Shown here piece by piece: positions 27,171 through 37,966 of a stretch of DNA of 64,000 nt. Under the pieces are notes generated by a model that was not told the DNA's origin, made no database searches, and worked only from the letters and a program-made list of their open reading frames with translations. Source of the DNA: Bacteroidota bacterium (GTDB taxonomy: Bacteria; Bacteroidota; Bacteroidia; AKYH767-A; OLB10); the NCBI GenBank assembly GCA_016722525.1, contig JADKJB010000003.1:310001-374000 (forward strand). The letters are read 5' to 3'. A program made the position numbers and the translations under genes. The stretch's first letter is position 1; each line of letters starts with the position of its first letter.

Positions 27171-29292
27171 CTAAATAAGTAAATGCAGGCTTCCTGTTTC
27201 AAGTAATATAAAGTATTGAAAAACAAGCACTAAAGAACGGTTCACTTTAAAGTTTTTTAACTTTTTTTCGAATGTAATACTATCTCTAAGAGCTTCAGAG
27301 TAGATGGACATCAGGTAATTTGGATTGTATTTAATCCTTTTGTTCAGCAAGTCAGCCAATAAAGTATCTTGAGTAGATTGAACTTGTTTTTCGGCTTTCG
27401 ATAGCAGAATAATCTTCATATTAACATACCATTTTCGCTGTATTTGTAAGGATGATTTTTTAAAATATCGAAGGCCTTTTCTGTTTCCCCGGTATTAAAA
27501 TAAACAGCAACAAGATTCATCCTTGCATCAGGAAAATCGGGGTTCATTGCGAATACACGGTCAAAGCAGTTCATTGCTGAAACATGATCTCCTTTTTCTT
27601 CATAAAGGGCTCCCAAATCGTTGAGCACTTGCATGTGAAAGGGATTTTGAAGAGCAGCTTTTTTGTAGTGATCAAAGGCCTTTACATGATTTCCTTGATA
27701 ATAGAAGGATTGGCCAAGATGCCATTCGAGTGGTGTAGAAGTCATATCTACTATTTGGAAAGGACTTTTTTGCTTTTTCGATTAGTTGTTGCATTTGTAA
27801 AAAGGCACTTTTTTTTTTGCTGAAGTAATGCAGCGTTTACATAAATTTCTGAGCGGTATCTTTCCAAATGAATCCAGGATATAGTAATCAAGATACCGAC
27901 CGAAAAGAAGAGAAAAATTTTGTTTGATGATTTTAATGTTTGGGGTTTGGTTTCTTTTAATGCAACAATTATTGCTGTTAAGCAAAGCAAAAGTAACATA
28001 GAAAAAAAGCGTTCTTTAGGATATCCGAATAGGGAAGTGCATACAAATGAGATCAAAGAAAGTAACAATAAAAAAAGGAGTATTCTAATGTCAGGGTGTT
28101 CGGATTTTTTTATGTTTCGAACGGTAGTAATCAAAATGAAACTCAGGAAGGCTAACCAGGATAATAGTCCTAGAATTCCTGATTCACAAAGCACTAACAA
28201 GTAGTCGTTATGTGGATGCTCAAATCTCAAAGTACCTACCGACATGAAATTATTTCCGTATAATCCGAACTTAGGATAAAGAATTTTCCAATTGGCCACA
28301 CCATTTCCTAAAATAGGATTTTCTTTTGCCATCAGAATAGAATTTCTTGCCAAGAAAAGACGATCGTAAACACTATTGTTGTTTTTTACGTTATCCTTTT
28401 CGAAAATTTTATCAGGGGCTTTTACATATGCTTTAATAGCTACCCATTTTCTGGGGAGTTGTGAATAGTCTATTTTATCCGGGAAAAACACTAAAATAGA
28501 AACAGGAATAATTAAAAATGCAATAGCTGTAAATACCAAAAATCGAGTTTTATATAAAATAAAAAGTGCCGTGTTTCGAAATAATTTTCGATAAATAAAT
28601 AAAAAAAATATTGCTACTATTATTTGAATTGCAATTGCAAAGTACGCTGAAGCACTTTGGATAATTAGTATTAATAGGAAGGAAATTATTGCTGTAAATA
28701 GTGCTCCCCATCTCAAATAGCTTTTATGACAAATAAAAGTATATACAGAAAAAGGTAGTGCTATGACCAGTGTTTCCGCAAAAAAATTCTTGTTTGATAA
28801 TGTAGAAGTAACATTATTTTTAATAGCAAAAACAGTTCCATGGGATAAGGTATCAATGATCATTGGAATGAACTGAAATAGCCCTATAATTGAAAATGCA
28901 AATGCAGCAAAAGTTACAAAAAGGGGTAGTTTGGAAATCCAATCAGGACGATTTCTTAAAAGTTGAATCATTAAAAGCAGAAAGAAAAAACATACCATGA
29001 TTTTTGTAAGTTCATAAACACCATCACCGAAATTTATCGTCTTGGTTAACGATAAAATGGTTACTACCAGGTAACCTCCAAAAGTTAGCAGGACAGGTTC
29101 TTTCCAAAAATGGGTTGTAATGGGTAATTTTCTGAAAATCATTAATATACCAATACTCACCAGCAGCACGGTTAGCATGAAATAACGTAACGTAAGTTCA
29201 GGATCTTGTGAAACCGGAAGATAAACAAATGGCAGAAGCCCAAAAAGGAAAAAGCAAATAATTGAAGTTTCGGAAGGTCTTTTTAAAGGCAT
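27171..29292 (-). CDS. O-antigen-ligase/Wzy-like membrane protein with TPR tail, frame broken
   Basis: Three ORFs (27751-29292, 27416-27745, 27171-27419) that look like one gene. The first has about ten membrane helices and the Wzy_C motif region FEHPHNDYLLVLCESGILGLL, where HPHND is typical of O-antigen ligases and polymerases. The second is pure TPR (QGNHVKAFDHYKKAALQNPF, NDLGALYEEKGDHVSAMNCFDRV). A ten-base A-run in the coding strand (27809-27818) breaks the frame: with one A fewer the frame reads on as LLQQKKSAFLQMQQLIEKAK. At least one more shift then lies around 27720-27770. The last two ORFs meet at an ATGA. Ligases with TPR tails are common in Bacteroidota. It diverges from a Wzz-like gene. 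Confidence 0.75.
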
Positions 29293-29317
29293 TGCAGCAA
29301 CAAGAATTTTCAGATAT

Positions 29318-29338
29318 GAAAGATAGTTATTATCTTTC
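29318..29338. promoter_or_regulatory. Inverted repeat between divergent polysaccharide genes
   Basis: GAAAGATA (29318-29325), GTTAT, TATCTTTC (29331-29338): perfect 8-bp arms. Both strands read TATCTTTC, one base from the -7 consensus TAnnTTTG, so this may be a divergent promoter core, an operator, or both. It lies 26 bases from the ligase start and 82 from the Wzz-like start. Confidence 0.45.
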
Positions 29339-29420
29339 GCACTTCAATGATGTTTGATTAAAAATATCATACTTTATACTGATTGTTTTTAACTCTTTAA
29401 TATTCTTTAATTTTCAAATT

Positions 29421-30371
29421 ATGAACCAAACCGATTTTTTAATGATGTTGAGGAAATACAGGCTGTTCTATGCAGTTGTGTTTTTGCTTTCATCTGCAAT
29501 TGGGGGTTATTTTTTAATCGATGAAGTACTCCAATATAATGGGGAGTCTACTTTTTACCTGGCCAATGAGAGCCTGGTGAATCCTACTGTTTTTGGTCAG
29601 CCGGGTCAGGAAGACATACTTCAGGTTAGTCTCGTTCAGGAGCGGGTGTACCAATTAGCCTATTCCACTGAAATGATGGTATATCTCATTGATCAGTTTG
29701 ATTTATACAAGCATTATAAGATTGATACCACTGAATTGTATCATTTTGAAGAAGCTGTTAGAGAGCTTACCGATAAAATTTCTTTCAACAAACTCACCAC
29801 AGATCTTTCCAGTATAGGTGTTCGTGACAGAAATAATGAAATCGCAGCTGCTATGTCGAATGCTTTAGTTTGGAAATTGGATCAACTCAACAAAAAATAC
29901 CTCATCAATAAGTTGCAGGCTAATCTTAATTTCTATGAAGCTTTTGTGAACCAATCTGAGAAAATGAGCAGAGAACAGAATAAAAAGCTGATGGAATACA
30001 TGGATGTTTTCAGTAACAAAAGGAAAGAAAACAAAAGTAATAATATTGATTTTAAGCCACTATCAGAAATAGAATTTTCATTGTATGAAGCCGTAGGAAG
30101 AATCCGGGATGTAACCACACAATTGCTTAGATCCAGAAGTTTGTATAATAACGCCCTTACATCGTTGCAATCAAAAAATCTACCTTCACTTGTAATTATT
30201 AAGAAGGCATTGCCGGATATGAAATCCAAGAAAAAATATTTGCTGCTTTTTTCTGTTTTGCTTGGCTTAGTAGTGCTTTCTGCTTCAATAATTATTATGT
30301 ACTATTTCTTCAGCTATTTTGAAGAGTTGAAAATTGTATTTTGGAAATTACCTGATGCGAAACGAAATTGA
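29421..30371 (+). CDS. Wzz-like chain-length/tyrosine-kinase-adaptor type membrane protein
   Basis: 316 residues. Two membrane helices (about 15-35 and 272-296) enclose a periplasmic region of about 235 residues with long, charged helices (residues about 170-250, KLQANLNFYEAFVNQSEK). This hairpin arrangement is that of polysaccharide chain-length determinants (Wzz/PCP), but I see no PxxP motif before the second helix, so the assignment rests on topology and on the divergent O-antigen-ligase-like gene. The gene appears complete. Confidence 0.6.
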   Translation: MNQTDFLMMLRKYRLFYAVVFLLSSAIGGYFLIDEVLQYNGESTFYLANESLVNPTVFGQPGQEDILQVSLVQERVYQLAYSTEMMVYLIDQFDLYKHYKIDTTELYHFEEAVRELTDKISFNKLTTDLSSIGVRDRNNEIAAAMSNALVWKLDQLNKKYLINKLQANLNFYEAFVNQSEKMSREQNKKLMEYMDVFSNKRKENKSNNIDFKPLSEIEFSLYEAVGRIRDVTTQLLRSRSLYNNALTSLQSKNLPSLVIIKKALPDMKSKKKYLLLFSVLLGLVVLSASIIIMYYFFSYFEELKIVFWKLPDAKRN

Positions 30372-30951
30372 ACGCAATTAGTATCACCTATTTTTGAAAT
30401 GGGAATAGTTGCAGTTGTGAATTCATTTTTTAAGTTCCTACTTTTCAATAGCCACTGTTATCTTTTTGCAACAGAATACCGGACTGAACCGTTGCTATTT
30501 TATAATTGCATTTTCTCATCATCTACACTTTCTCGTCAGGTTGTTTTGCCAGAGAATGAAAGTCGGTATCAGAAGAATCTGTTCCAATTAATTGCAGGTA
30601 TTCCTTTTTTATTAAATCAAAATAAAAGTAGTACCTGCCTTTATCACTTTATTCTACAACCCAATAACAATAAGTAAAAACATCAGCTAAAAAAAGTTCT
30701 TTAATTATTTTTCTTTCTGCTATTTCTTGCCGCTGTGATAGTACTAAATTCAAAATGCACCAAAACCATTATAATTTCGATTCTGCACCAACGTGAGGCA
30801 CTTTAATTGTTAAGGCAAAGGGCCTTTTAGCATTTTGGAGCAAAGAAAGACTGTTGTATTTGTCGGAAATATCTCATTCGGACTATAACTTTCTTCATCA
30901 CCATCACCGATGCTCTTTTATATACTATCTTTGTTGATTCGCTTCTCAAAT
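30372..30951. other. Intergenic region, no supported gene
   Basis: An ORF at 30399-30677 has no family resemblance and an AT-driven composition, so I do not count it. The right end holds the helicase promoter. The rest shows nothing I can name. Confidence 0.4.
30926..30933 (+). promoter_or_regulatory. Putative -7 box of the helicase gene (TATCTTTG)
   Basis: An exact TAnnTTTG box that ends 18 bases before the ATG at 30952 and so supports that start. There is no TTTG at the usual -33 distance. Confidence 0.5.
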
Positions 30952-32503
30952 ATGGATACGCCTAAAACTAAAGAAATTCAGGAAGATTATTATTGGCAAG
31001 CAGCTATATGACTATCAGCATAAGGCAATTGAGGAAATTTTTGCTAAAATAAAGGATCATCCAAAGAGATATAACCTGCTTTATCAATTGCCCACCGGTG
31101 GAGGCAAAACGGTGATTTTTTCAGAGATTACCCGTCGTTATATACAAGCAACTGGCAAAAAGGTGCTCATTTTAACGCATCGAATTGAACTTTGTGCTCA
31201 AACCGCTAAAATGCTTGAGGAATTCGGTGTGAGTAATTTGGTCATCAACAGTGCAGTTAAAGAGTTGCCTGTTCCCAATGAGTACATGTGTTTTGTGGCG
31301 ATGGTAGAAACGTTGAATAATCGATTGCGCGACAAAATCCTGGATCTTGATAATATTGGATTGATGATTGTTGATGAAGCGCATTATAATTCATTTGGTA
31401 AATTGTTTCGTTTCTACGAAAAAGGGGTCGTACTTGGAGTTACTGCTACTCCTCTTAGTTCCAATATAGATATTCGCATGAAGGATACCTATGATGAATT
31501 GATAGTAGGAGAGTCGATAGCTTCACTCATTGAATCAGGTTTCTTAGCCAGGGCAACTACCTATCATTATCATGTTGGACTTACTTCACTAAAGGTAGGT
31601 CGTAGCGGTGATTATACAGTAAGTTCTTCGGAGCGTTTGTATAATAATAATGCCATGCAGGATAAGTTATTGAGTGCCTACAAAGAAAAATGCATTGGTA
31701 AGAAGACATTAATTTTTAATAATGGAATCGCCACCTCTCAATATGTTTATGCTACTTTTCAGGAAGCAGGATTTGAGATCAAACATCTGGATCATACTTA
31801 TACCTCCAAAGAACGAAGAGACATACTGCAATGGTTTAGGGAGAAGCCCGATGCCATACTGACATCGGTGAGTATTCTTACAACAGGCTTTGATGAACCA
31901 ACGGTAGATTGTATTATTCTTAATCGGGCAACCAAATCACTCACCTTATATTTTCAAATGATTGGTCGCGGATCGCGGGTGTTGCCATTTAAAAAGGAAT
32001 TTTCAGTAGTTGATCTTGGCAATAATTTGAATCGTTTCGGATTATGGGAAGAGCCTGTTAACTGGCCATCAATTTTTGAATCCCCTGAATTTTATCTGGA
32101 GGGAATTCCAGGAGACGAGCAAATAGAGCTCAACTACCGGTATGAGATGCCAGAGGATTTATGCCAATTATTTAGCAAATCGGATCCCATACACTTTGAC
32201 GTATTTGAAGAACACCGTTTAGCTTTGAGTGAATTCAAGCGACCCAAAGTGGTTATGGAAAATTCGATTCATCAACATATAAAAATTTGTATGGAAAATA
32301 GTACAACTGTTGATGAGGCCTTGCACCTGGCTGATTTGCTTAAAGAAGAAATTGAGTATCGCGTAAGGGTATATTCACGTTGTTTGAGCAAAACTTCGGA
32401 GAGCTATGTAAAATGGCTACAAGAAGATTACAAGCGAAATCTAAAAGTCAATATCATCCGTAATTCGCACCAGGCATCAGGGTTGTTCAAAGGGGCGGAA
32501 TGA
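30952..32503 (+). CDS. DEAD/DEAH-box helicase, frame broken near N-terminus
   Basis: Superfamily 2 helicase. From ATG 30952 the frame reads MDTPKTKEIQEDYYWQ and hits a stop at 31009. The other frame, open from about 31000, reads QLYDYQHKAIEEIFAKIKDH and on into the Walker A motif QLPTGGGKT. One missing or extra base near 30997-31003 rejoins them into about 517 residues. Motifs: DEAH in LMIVDEAHYN, motif III in GVTATPLS, and motifs V/VI in TTGFDEPTVDCII and FQMIGRGSR. The C-terminal part has no named domain. The role (DNA or RNA) is open. It is followed by a convergent gene after 12 bases. Confidence 0.88.
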
Positions 32504-32515
32504 GCATTGAAAAAT

Positions 32516-33001
32516 TTATGCTAAAGAGTCATATAATTTTAATCCTCTTGATATTTTCTCCAGGGACAAAGCAATTCGCTTCACTTTAGTGGGATCAGTT
32601 TTTGCAGCATAGATCCAATCAATAAATGCTTTTTGCTCACTAGCACTATATTTTTTGAATAAACTTAATGCTCCCGGAACATCCTGCAAGCACCATTGAA
32701 ATTCTTCCGGAATCAGAAAGGGTTCATCATCTGCAAATAGAACAACATGTACCCAATCGCCTTGTTGTTTATTTATTTTTTTTCGAATTTCGGTTTTAAC
32801 GGGTAAAAAAAGTTTACCATCACCCATAGGCATAAGCTTGTAACTTTTCAGTTCATACGAGTCAATTTTGCCTTTAACCTGAACCCAACCAAAAGGTTTT
32901 TTTTTGTCTTGTTTCAATTCTGGAATTGCTGCATAGGTCCACCCACCTTTACCAGGAAATTTTTCGAGAAGATATTTTTTATTTACAAGTGGCTTTTCCA
33001 T
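32516..33001 (-). CDS. YdeI/OmpD-associated-like protein (DUF1905 plus OmdA domains)
   Basis: 161 residues from ATG 33001; a GTG at 33007 is an unlikely start. The N-terminal part (about 10-90, GWTYAAIPELK...FGWVQVKGKIDSYELKSYKLMPMGDGKLFLPVK) is a DUF1905 barrel. The C-terminal part (about 105-160, LFKKYSASEQKAFIDWIYAAKTDPTKVKRI) is the YdeI/OmdA helical region. In some bacteria such proteins are linked to resistance to bacteriocins or peptides; no role is assigned here. It converges with the helicase. Confidence 0.85.
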   Translation of the reverse strand: MEKPLVNKKYLLEKFPGKGGWTYAAIPELKQDKKKPFGWVQVKGKIDSYELKSYKLMPMGDGKLFLPVKTEIRKKINKQQGDWVHVVLFADDEPFLIPEEFQWCLQDVPGALSLFKKYSASEQKAFIDWIYAAKTDPTKVKRIALSLEKISRGLKLYDSLA

Positions 33002-33128
33002 AAACACAACTTAACAGGCATCGCATTTAATAAGGCTATTAAACTAGTAGTATTTTATTGGGGCAATTATAATGAAGTTCATTTTATGAGTAAATTAATT
33101 GATAACTTTCTAAAAAATAATCAACTCC

Positions 33129-34870
33129 CTAAGTTGTTTTAATTAAGTCTGATTTCATTTTTTGAATTAAAAGCTCCAGCTCATTTTCTTTTATAATAAA
33201 ATCATTTACCGAAATTAAAGGAGTATTAACACTCACATAAAATTTTATTTTAGGTTCAGTGCCTGATGGTCTGGCTGAAACAATATTTTCTCCCTCAGTG
33301 ATAAATTGTAACACATTTGATTTTGGTAAATCGATAGGTTTCTCCAAACCTGTTAGCAGGTCTTTCTCAATGGAAAGCTGGTAATCCATTAATTTAACAA
33401 CTTTTTTGCCTCCAAGTGAACGAGGAGGAGTGCTTCTGTAAGAGGTCATCATTTCCGCAATTTCTTCCGCACCTTTTTTGCCTGATTTGGTGAATGAGAT
33501 CAATTCTTCTTTGTACAATCCAAATTCAACATAAATTGCAAGAAGCATTTCATAAAGTGTTTTTCCTTTATTTTTATAGAAGGCACACATTTCTGCAATC
33601 ATAGTGCATGCTACAACGGCGTCCTTGTCTCTGACATGATCACCTATTAAATAGCCGTAACTTTCTTCAGCTCCTGCTATAAACTTAGCTTTGCCTTCCA
33701 TAGACGTCATCAAGGCTCCAATATATTTAAAGCCAGTTAATACATTGAAGCATTTCACCCCTTTAGAGATAGAAATTTTATCAATCAGATAGGAAGTTAC
33801 AATTGTTTTCACAATGTATTCACTTCCTTTCAGCCATCCTTTCTGTTCCCATTGAGTGAGCAAATAATGAAACAAAGAACTCCCGTTTGATTCCCATTAA
33901 GAAGTATAAATTTATTTTCGTTATTCTTTATTGCAATACCAACTCTGTCGGCATCCGGATCAGTAGCCATTACAAGGTCAGCATCAATTAATTTTGCATT
34001 ATTTAAAGCCATGGTCATAGCTTCTTTTTCTTCCGGGTTCGGATATACAACGGTCGGGAAATTGCCATCAACAATACACTGTTCCTGCACCAAATTAATA
34101 TTGGTAAATCCAACAGCTTTTAAAGCATCAGGTATAATTGTAATTCCAGTGCCATGAATGGGAGAATATACAATTTTTAAGTCGTGTTGTGCTTTAATGA
34201 TTTCAGGATGGATGCTAACGGATTTAACTGTTTGAATAAATAAATCATCTATTTTTTGTCCAATAGTTTCAATCAATTGTGGTTTTGAAGCAAATTTTAT
34301 CTGATCCACAGATATTATTTTTTTCACTTCATCAATGATGTTTTTGTCATGTGGCGCGATTATTTGACCGCCATCTTTCCAATAAGCTTTATAACCACTG
34401 TATTCTTTAGGATTGTGAGAGGCAGTGAGCATTACTCCACTATGACAACCTAGCGCCCTGATGGCATAGGAAAGTTCAGGTGTGGGACGTAAGCTTTCAA
34501 ATGCAAAAACATAAATATCATTGGAAGAAAACACATCGGCAACAACCTGTGCAAATTCTTTGGCATTATTACGGTTGTCAAAAGCAATAGCAACTTTAAT
34601 TTTTTCATCAGGGAAAGCCATTTTGAGGTAGTTGCTCAAACCTTGTGTTGCTGCTCCGATCGTATATTTATTTACTCTGTTGGAACCAACTCCCATGATG
34701 CCACGTAATCCGCCAGTTCCAAAATCAAGGTCTTTATAAAAGGCATCTGTTAACTCTTCAGTTTCGTTATTTTCAATTAATTTTTGAAGCGTTCTTTTAG
34801 TTGGTTCGTCGTAGTTTCCTTCCAACCATTTGGTGACCCTGTCGGAAATAGGTTTGTCCAAATTATACAT
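33129..34870 (-). CDS. Phosphoglucomutase/phosphomannomutase family protein, frame broken
   Basis: Phosphosugar mutase (interconverts the 1- and 6-phosphates of glucose or mannose) of about 580 residues, normal for the type. Two ORFs (33830-34870 and 33129-33875) overlap with a frameshift near 33866-33882, where NGNQTG should continue into LFHYLLTQWEQKGW. Motifs: phosphoserine loop GVMLTASHNPKEYSGYK, metal-binding loop ATDPDADRVG, sugar-binding loop AEESYGYLIGDH, and phosphate-binding SARPSGTEPKIKF. The frameshift is probably a sequence error. It is central to glycogen and nucleotide-sugar metabolism. Transcribed leftward, with no co-directional neighbour close by. Confidence 0.92.
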
Positions 34871-35137
34871 ACGGTAAATTTAAATTAGTGACACTAATGA
34901 AATTATTATGATACTACTCAAATTCTTTTTGTAAAGTCAATTGAGGGTAAAGACTGGTTTTTTTTATGAATACCACAAATGCACCTTCCTTCGATGGGAA
35001 GCGGCAGTGATTGGAAGCACGGCAAAAGTAGCAATTTTCTGTTTTCGGATTAAACGATAGCCTCAAGACATTAAATATTACGTGCAGATTTTTGCGAAAA
35101 TTCAATACCTGATTCTAATTATGTTTATTTTGGGGGC

Positions 35138-35686
35138 ATGCACCAGTCTATTAAAATTATTAGGAAGCCAGGCCTCACTTTGCTGATTTTGATGGCTTTC
35201 TCAGCTATTTCCTGTAATTATTCACCGTTGCCTACCGTTGCTGTGGTGTAGGTGGAGCGTTATATGGGGACTTGGTACGAAATGGCTTCCTTTCCTACTT
35301 CTTTTCAAAAAGGGTGTACCTGTTCAAAGGCGGATTATCAGTTGTCTGATGATAAAAAGTATGTGAAAGTCATTAACTCCTGCATGAAAAAGGGAAAGCA
35401 AGGTGCAGTACTGGGAAAAGCTTATTTGGTGGAAGGTTCCGGGAATGCAAAGTTGAAAGTTCAATTTTTCTGGCCCTTTAAGGCAGATTATTACATCATC
35501 GCTCTTGCTGATGATTATTCTTATGCTATGGTGGGTCATCCGAACCGAGATTATCTTTGGATCTTAAACCGTACCAAACATATGGACTCGTCTATTTTTA
35601 ATGAACTGGTCGCTAAAGCTACAACTCTGGGTTTTGATACTTCTAAATTGCAAATGACTTCCCAGGAGTGTGATGCCGGCAAATAG
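35138..35686 (+). CDS. Lipocalin family outer-membrane lipoprotein (Blc-like), interrupted by one in-frame TAG
   Basis: Only the part from 35252 is an open ORF, but the same frame is open from ATG 35138 except for TAG at 35249-35251. Upstream codons encode a lipoprotein signal, LTLLILMAFSAISCNY, with a lipobox ending at Cys. Downstream is the lipocalin start VERYMGTWYEMASFPTSFQKG, matching Blc where a residue such as Lys precedes V-D/E-x-x-Y-M-G-x-W-Y. AAG to TAG is a single-base change. Further motifs are LKVQFFWPFKADYYIIALADDYSYAMVG, as in Blc. The full product would be 182 residues. Blc-type proteins bind fatty acids or lysophospholipids at the outer membrane. Confidence 0.85.
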
Positions 35687-35784
35687 AGATTTTAAGAATA
35701 GGTAGGAAATTCTTCTTCCTTATTTGTAATTCGAAAAGCGGTATTTCATCTTGTATCGATTTTTTTTAAAATAAAAACAATCCA

Positions 35785-36402
35785 TCAAGAGCTAAACCAA
35801 ATAAGCACCCACCATTCAGTAAAGAATCCAATTAAAAATCCGACATAAATTTGTTTAGGCGTATGTGCATTCATAACCAGCCTGGCTGTTCCCAAAAGTC
35901 CTGAAATTAGGATAGCCCCAATGATGATGGATGATAATTCAGTGTGGAGTAACTGCGATAATCCGAAAAGCATTCCGGTTAAACCGCCAATTCCAATCAT
36001 GTGAATACTAACTTTCCATCTAAAACTTAAAACCCAAGCTATAAAAATGGTGATGGTTGCTCCCAAAACCATCAGACTCAATAATCGGGGCACCGGTAAT
36101 TGTTTTAATAAAAAATAACAAATTAGGTAGAACACTGCGGTCGATATAAATGGAAGTCGGCGCTCAGCGATCGTATCCATTTCGAGAGATTTAATTTTCC
36201 CTTTTTGCAATAATAGAATTGCTACTAAAACAGGCAATGCACCTGTAGTAATAAAAACCAGTGTTATAATAATCCGTTGTACCTGTGGTGAAATACTGTA
36301 AGCAATATAAGTATTTAAATTCATCACTAAAGCCACTGCAAAAAATGGCATTAACAACGGATGCAAAACATAGGAAAGTAACTTTGCTAATGATTTGGAC
36401 AT
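35785..36402 (-). CDS. PAP2-like integral membrane protein
   Basis: 205 residues with about six membrane helices. RWKVSIHMIGIGGLTGMLFG and ARLVMNAHTPKQIYVGFLIGF resemble the second and third conserved blocks of PAP2 (phosphatidic acid phosphatase type 2) proteins: His in S-x-H and His in N-A-H with a following Q. The first motif (KxxxxxxRP) is seen only weakly in ERRLPF. It may be a divergent lipid phosphatase. It is downstream of rpoN with a 70-base gap and may share its transcript. Confidence 0.65.
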   Translation of the reverse strand: MSKSLAKLLSYVLHPLLMPFFAVALVMNLNTYIAYSISPQVQRIIITLVFITTGALPVLVAILLLQKGKIKSLEMDTIAERRLPFISTAVFYLICYFLLKQLPVPRLLSLMVLGATITIFIAWVLSFRWKVSIHMIGIGGLTGMLFGLSQLLHTELSSIIIGAILISGLLGTARLVMNAHTPKQIYVGFLIGFFTEWWVLIWFSS

Positions 36403-36472
36403 GCTAAAACTTTAAAAAAGTGAAGTATGGATCAATGAAGTATTTAACTGTGTTCTAAAGTTCTTTGCGTAA

Positions 36473-37936
36473 TCAGGCAACTGGTATTCCAAGCTGTTCT
36501 CGGTACTTGGCAATAGTTCGTCTGGCAATATTATATCCTTTGTCGTTCAGCAATTTCATTAGTTTTTCATCAGGCAAAGGTTTCTTTTTGTCTTCATTGC
36601 CAATGTAGTCACTCAGTATTTTCTTCACTTCTCTGCTAGATACTTCTTCGCCGCTATCAGTAGAAAGTGCTTCCGAAAAAAAACTTTTCAATAGGAAGGT
36701 TCCGAAAGGAGTTTGTACATATTTACTATTTGCGACCCTTGAAATAGTGGAAATATCGAGCAGCACAATATCTGCAATATCCTTCAAAATCATTGGCCTT
36801 AATTTTTTCTCATCGCCTTCAAGAAAATATTCTTTTTGATAATTCATGATGGCATCCATGGTTCGGATAAGAGTGATCTGTCGCTGACGAATGGCATCAA
36901 TAAACCATTTTGCAGCGTCGAGTTTTTGTTTAACAAACATTACTGCATCGCGACTCGATTTACTGGCCTTTGCATCTTTCGAATAGGCTTCCAGCATCTC
37001 ATTGTATTGTTTGCTTACTCTCAAATCAGGGGCGTTTCTGGAGTTCAGCGACAGTTCCAAAATGCCATCGGCGTTGGAAATAATAAAATCGGGAACAATA
37101 TGTTGAGACGATCTTGGTTCGTCGGAAAAACTGCCCCCGGGACGGGGATTCAGGTGTAAGATTTCATGTATTGCAAGTTTTAATTCTGCTTCGGTCAGCG
37201 TAAGTGACTTTTCAATTTTTTCGTAATGCTTTTTCGAAAACTCATCCATGTAATCAGAAAGTATTTTCCTTGCATTAATACCATCATTGCCTAAATCAGG
37301 CTTGCGATCGAGTTGCAATAATAAGCACTCTTGTAAATCTCTGGCTCCAACACCTGAGGGATCAAAAGTCTGAATCACTTTCAATACCTCCATGATGTCT
37401 TCTTCAGTGGTTTCAATGTTTTGAGAAAAGGCCAGATCATCAACAAGTGCTTTAACCTCACGCCGTAAATAGCCGTCATCATCTAAACTACCTATGAGAT
37501 GAGTTGCAATCAGATATTGTTTGTCGTCAAAATCACACATCCCTAACTGACTTAAAAGCAATTCATGAAAAGTATTTCCAACGCTTAAAGGAATTTCATT
37601 TCGTTCGTCATCAGCAGATGAATTATTTGCATTCAGTTTGTAATAGGGCTCATCATCCTGGATATATTCCGAAATATCAAAATCATCCCGTTCATTTTCT
37701 TTAGGTTCACCCTCTTCATCAAATTGTTCATCTGATTCACCGGTATCGTCCTGATCATCCTCTAAAGGAGAATTTTCATCCTCTTCCTGTCCTTCTTCCA
37801 GAGCAGGGTTGAGCTCCAGCTCCTCTTTTATGCGTTGCTCCAATGCAATAGTAGGCACTTGCAGCAGTTTCATAAGTTGAATCTGCTGTGGTGACAGCTT
37901 TTGCAGAAGTTTTTGTTGCAGTGATTGTTTTAACAT
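36473..37936 (-). CDS. rpoN: RNA polymerase sigma-54 factor
   Basis: 487 residues. The N-terminal activator-interaction region starts MLKQSLQQKLLQKLSPQQIQL. It is followed by an acidic stretch (about 45-115), the core-binding region, a helix-turn-helix (IADIVLLDISTISRVANSKYVQTPFG) and the RpoN box (ARRTIAKYREQLGIP) near the end. It directs RNA polymerase to -24/-12 promoters and needs an enhancer-binding protein. No activator gene is in the window. It lies 30 bases downstream of asnS, an arrangement seen in many Bacteroidota, and is probably co-transcribed. Confidence 0.97.
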   Translation of the reverse strand: MLKQSLQQKLLQKLSPQQIQLMKLLQVPTIALEQRIKEELELNPALEEGQEEDENSPLEDDQDDTGESDEQFDEEGEPKENERDDFDISEYIQDDEPYYKLNANNSSADDERNEIPLSVGNTFHELLLSQLGMCDFDDKQYLIATHLIGSLDDDGYLRREVKALVDDLAFSQNIETTEEDIMEVLKVIQTFDPSGVGARDLQECLLLQLDRKPDLGNDGINARKILSDYMDEFSKKHYEKIEKSLTLTEAELKLAIHEILHLNPRPGGSFSDEPRSSQHIVPDFIISNADGILELSLNSRNAPDLRVSKQYNEMLEAYSKDAKASKSSRDAVMFVKQKLDAAKWFIDAIRQRQITLIRTMDAIMNYQKEYFLEGDEKKLRPMILKDIADIVLLDISTISRVANSKYVQTPFGTFLLKSFFSEALSTDSGEEVSSREVKKILSDYIGNEDKKKPLPDEKLMKLLNDKGYNIARRTIAKYREQLGIPVA

Positions 37937-37966
37937 AAGGGTTCATCCAGGGATGAGGAATAAATA

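Noticed and set aside
30399..30677. 92-codon plus-strand ORF between the Wzz-like and helicase genes
   Set aside because: No recognisable motif, low-complexity aromatic-rich product, no promoter at a fitting place.
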